Source: Zantedeschia hybrid cultivar
Lineage: Eukaryota > Streptophyta > Magnoliopsida > Alismatales > Araceae
Reading direction: 5' to 3'
Length of the DNA stretch: 64,000 nucleotides
Assembly: GCA_030544215.1 (NCBI GenBank)
Contig: JARZZO010000010.1
Coordinates: 56,833,564-56,897,563, forward strand
A program made the position numbers and the translations under genes. Shown here piece by piece: positions 60,488-64,000 of the stretch. Under the pieces are notes generated by a model, which worked only from the letters and a program-made list of their open reading frames with translations, ran no database searches and was not told the DNA's origin. Each line of letters opens with the position of its first letter. Position 1 is the stretch's first letter.

Positions 60488-62440
60488 CTAGGTCGTGCCG
60501 GACCGTACACGGGTGTCCTCACCAATCCTCCCCGGCTGGGAGGAACTCGACCCTGTCGAGTATGGGTCTCGCCCACTGTGATAGCGCTCCAAAAGATCTA
60601 GGTCGATACGTTGTAGCTCTTCGCGCGTAATCCACGTATCCTCCGTAGGTGGACGTCCTCTCCAGTGGACCAGGTAACGCTGATAGACCCCATCCCTAGA
60701 AGTGACAACCTGCTCGTCCAGTATATGATCAATCTGCTCTCGTCGTGCTGGAAGGGAGGCTAGAGGTGGACACTCAGGAGTAGGGTCGCTCGCAAGGGAA
60801 GGAGAAGGCTCGAGCGGGTCACCAGGTATCACTGTCGAGTCCTAGTAAGCTATCAAATTGAGACATTGAACGTGTTGTTGATGCCATAATTCGAAGGTAG
60901 ATCTACCACGTACGCATTCGGTCCAATTCGTTTTAGCACTTTGAAGGGGCCAGCTCCTCAAGCTTGCAGCTTCTTTACGATTCCTGAGGGAAACCGTTCA
61001 GGTCGAACCCTGATCATCACGTAATAGCCCTCATGGAACTCCTAAGGTCACCGATGTGCATCTGTCATCCCCTTGTAGCGTTCATTATAGATCTCAATGC
61101 GACGACGGACATTATCATGCAGACTTCTAATGTGATCAGCTAGGGATTGTGCAGACTCAGAAATGCGAGACTAAATGGGTAATGGGACAAGATCTATGGG
61201 TCCTCTAGGTCGATAACCTATGACCAATTTCAAATGGACTCACGCATGTAGACCTATTGACCGAATTGTTATATGCAAACTCAATATGCTTTAAGACATG
61301 ATCCCAACTACGTATATGCTCACCAACTAGACAACGCAATAAGTCATCCAGACTTCTATTAACAACCTCGATCTGCCCATAAGTCTGGGGGTGGTAAACA
61401 GTAGAGAACTTGAGCTTGATGCCTAAGAGATGCCAGAGGTCTTCCAAAAATAACTAACAAAACGCACGTCCCTGTCAGAGGCAATAGTCTTCAATAACCC
61501 ATGTAAACGAACAACTCCCTTATAAAAGAGATGGGCTACTCGAGACGCATCTGAAGTCTTGGAACAGGGAATAAAATGAGCCATTTTGGAGAACCGGTCA
61601 ACCACTACCGGAATAGCATCGTGCCAACAGAGGGTTCTTGGTAGGCCCAAGACAAAATCTATGCTAAGATCCTGCCATGGACGGTCGGGCACAGGAACTA
61701 AGGTGTACAAGCCAACATTCTGCTTTTTCTGCTTTACCGTAACACAGATGCAACACTGAGCAACAATATGTGCCATATCATGCTTCAGGCTAGGCCAGAA
61801 GAAGCGATGCTCAACAAGCTCAATGGTCTTGTTCCGGTCGAAGTGACCGGCTAGACCACCCGTATGTACCTCCCAAATGAGAAAATCACATGTCGAAGTC
61901 TGTGAAATATAGAAACGATCACCACAGAAAAGGTAACCTTCATGCAAGATATAATCATTAAACTTCCGCGAGGGTCTGGCAAGAAGAGCGGTGTAGATTG
62001 GACCAAAATCTAGGCAAGCTAAAGACTCCTCACGGAGTCTCTTAAACCCAATAACCTCTATGCTAACAATTGCTAAGAGAGAACAACGGCGACTCAGCGT
62101 GTCGGCTACGCGGTTCACCACATCCGCCTTATGTCTCAAGACAAAGGTGTAAGTTTGAAGCAACTCCACCCATCGGCTATGCCTCGAGTTCAATTTCTTC
62201 TGGGCACAGAAGAACCTGAGGGCCTCATGGTCTGAAAATAAAAGAAACTCCTACGGTAGCAGATAGTGTTTCCAATATCTCAACGCTTGTACTACCGCAT
62301 AAAACTCATTGTCATAGGTGGAGTTCTTCAACTTAACATCGTTCAATTTCTCGCTTAAGTATGCAATGGGATGCCTCCTAACTCAAAACTCCACCTATGT
62401 CGACACCAGAAGCATTACATGAGACCTCAAACTTTGAGCC
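60488..62440 (-). pseudogene. Gypsy chromovirus RNase H-integrase-chromodomain remnant
   Basis: On the minus strand: the beginning of RNase H near 62440 (FEVSCNASGVDIGGVLS), an open piece at 61423-62193 with the RNase H end (HKADVVNRVADTLSRR), the H-H-C-C zinc finger (HTGGLAGHFD...CCICV), and integrase core residues in LSIDFVLGLP and IASDRDVRF. The third catalytic residue is in the next piece, 61205-61447 (YHPQTYGQIEVVNRS). A C-terminal chromodomain lies at 60488-60832 (YLVHWRGRPPTEDTW, ITREELQRID). Frame breaks lie near 61430 and between 60840 and 61205. Gag, protease and RT are missing, cut at about 62440. The chromodomain differs from that of elements E and F, so this is another lineage. 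Confidence 0.9.
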
Positions 62441-62479
62441 CCTTAACAGGCTAAAGCCCATAAAGGAGAAATTATTCCT

Positions 62480-62850
62480 CATCAAAGAGTATGTTGATAA
62501 TTTTGGGTGATCATTAGGGTTTTGAGGGCATTTTACTAACTTCATATGATTTTTGGGTTTTAAAGAATATTTCAATTGTCTTGAATGACTTCTAGGACTA
62601 AGAGTATTTTGGTTATACTTGGTTATTCTTAGACTTCAAAAGTGCATTTGTGTTTTCACATCGTGGTTAGGCTCTAAAGAATAGCTCGATCATCGTAAGG
62701 GAATTTTAGGATTTGAAGGGAAATTTGGTCATCTTGAGTGACTTTTAGGTTTTGATAAGGTCGCGTTAGGTGATTCCTAGGGTTTGAAAGGGTACTTTGG
62801 TCATCATATTATGAATTTTAGTGTTTGCCAAGCATTTTAGTAATTTTGGG
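62480..62850 (+). repeat. Degenerate G/T-rich minisatellite
   Basis: About seven loose units of 40-50 bp vary on TTTTAGGGTTTGAAGGGC, ATTTTGGTCATCTTGGGTGA. Examples begin near 62514, 62590, 62700, 62747 and 62815. It abuts the truncated end of the gypsy remnant at 62440. Confidence 0.6.
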
Positions 62851-64000
62851 TAACTATAGGGGTTATTCTATTATATTAGATGTAAATGGTTCATGGAAAG
62901 CTTCTTATAGAACATTTGAAACATGGATGGTGATCAAACTTTGGCTCTTATGGAAGGCACAGAACATGAATCGTGGTCAAATTTTATGGACTCTATTAAA
63001 GATCAAAAAAACACAATGACGTGCAAGAGAAAGATTACAAAGATCAAATGTATCAAATATATTTTATTAGACAATGAAAAAATAATGAAAAATGAAGAAT
63101 AAGATGAATCTCTCCAAGTGTTCTTGACATCATTGAACTTTTTGGGCTTGCATCAGTGAGCTCCCTTCCTAGGGTTCTCATCCTCTCCTTTGCTCTCACT
63201 TGGGGAATGTTTACTAAGTGACCAGCCCATTTTCTCTTTCTTCTCTTTAGTTGGAGATAATTGGCCCTACTCTTTCTTCTTTCCCCTTCCTCCCTCTTGT
63301 ACCCTCTCTTTTTCTTCTTTAATCTTCTTTCCTATTTTTTCCTTTCTCTCTCCTATGTGAATCCCAATAGAGGGTCTATGGGTCCAGTGCATCACCCTCT
63401 CTCTGTCTCTCTCTCCTATCTTCTCCTTTTTCTTTCCTCTCTTTCCCATACACATCACAATAGGGATCTGTGTGCCCCATGCATCACTCCCTCCTTATAA
63501 TCAAAATAAAAAATATATAAAAATTTAACTTCTTTTATCACAAGGATAACTCTCCTACCTTACAATTGGAAAATGTCATGATAACAACACAAATTTAGGA
63601 TTGGATACCATGTTGACAGAACCAGAAAACATGGTCAATACTCAAATCCCACCCAAATTTCCACTCCCAAATTTATGGAAAAGTCTAGGAGGATAATGAT
63701 GATGAAAGCAACAAAGGCATGATTGTAGTGATGATATATGTTTATTAAGGGATCTTTGCAAAAATAACCCTCTTAAAATTTAAATTTTAGGTTTGTCTAT
63801 CTTTCCTTCATATTATTTATAATAACCTCACTGAATTGCAACAGTTGTAAACATGCCCTTGTAATTAACACCCGTCAAGGATGCGATGAATATTTATTTC
63901 TCAATCACCAAATTTAATGTTTGGATGAAAATATCCCTATACAAAGGAGTATATTATATTGGCACATTGTGTCAAAGATAGAGAAAGAGAAATAGAACAA
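62850..64000. other. Gene-free AT-rich and pyrimidine-rich end of window
   Basis: No gene or terminal repeat recognised. 63225-63490 is CT-rich and includes a two-copy repeat of about 80-95 bp (TCCCAATAGAGGGTCTATGG against TCACAATAGGGATCTGTGTG, each followed by a GCATCAC...CTC stretch). Confidence 0.55.

Overview
The window is plant nuclear DNA (an angiosperm; species not determinable from sequence alone). The evidence is layered LTR retrotransposons of the Ty1/copia and Ty3/gypsy superfamilies primed by initiator-Met tRNA, solo LTRs, a foldback MITE, and one spliced host gene with GT-AG introns. There is no sign of prokaryotic gene organisation, no CRISPR array, and no RNA gene I could recognise.

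Layout. (1) About 1-20550 is a three-level nest. Gypsy/chromovirus element E (+ strand, 5' LTR broken, 3' LTR 18460-20550) is interrupted in its 5' LTR by copia element A (+; pol remnant 7896-11516, 3' LTR 11537-13082). A's 5' LTR is in turn interrupted by copia element C (-; leader and 5' LTR, 136-4434). (2) 20551-22590 is gene-free and holds a decayed copia LTR. (3) 22596-35635 is a composite copia insertion (-) made of two elements sharing a central LTR. It is bounded by the same 5-bp repeat CTACG, and its outer LTR carries a nested solo LTR (33128-34669). (4) 36611-46335 is probably an old SIRE-like copia solo LTR, split by complete gypsy element F (36759-44372, -) that keeps a nearly open gag but has lost protease, RT and RNase H. 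(5) 48105-52949 carries the last seven recognisable exons of MSH6 (- strand), the mismatch-repair MutS homologue. The exons join in frame to 382 residues, with a decayed tandem duplicate of the Walker B exon and a foldback MITE in its introns. (6) 53000-64000 is gene-poor: low-complexity G/C-strand-biased repeats, an LTR-like region with a gypsy-type ORF, a GC-rich tract, and a truncated chromovirus RNase H-integrase-chromodomain remnant (60488-62440, -).

The most unusual signal is not protein coding. The copia family carries in its ~2.7-kb untranslated leader an array of about ten hairpins (core TAATTTAA-GTG-TTAAATTA) with paired base changes between units, followed by four evenly spaced stem-loops (TTGTG-CTATC-CACAA) whose spacing is the same in two separate elements. 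Independently, the gypsy LTRs carry arrays of a different hairpin (AAATGGCGTCG...CGACGCCATTT) in three LTRs. The copia LTRs also share a tRNA T-arm-like palindrome. These read as structured, selected elements in retrotransposon leaders and LTRs; I know of no description of them but could not search.

Every retrotransposon reading frame here is broken, largely by stops of the kind left by cytosine deamination, so none looks autonomous. MSH6 is the only gene in the window that looks functional, and its N-terminal exons were not found within the remaining 11 kb to the right.
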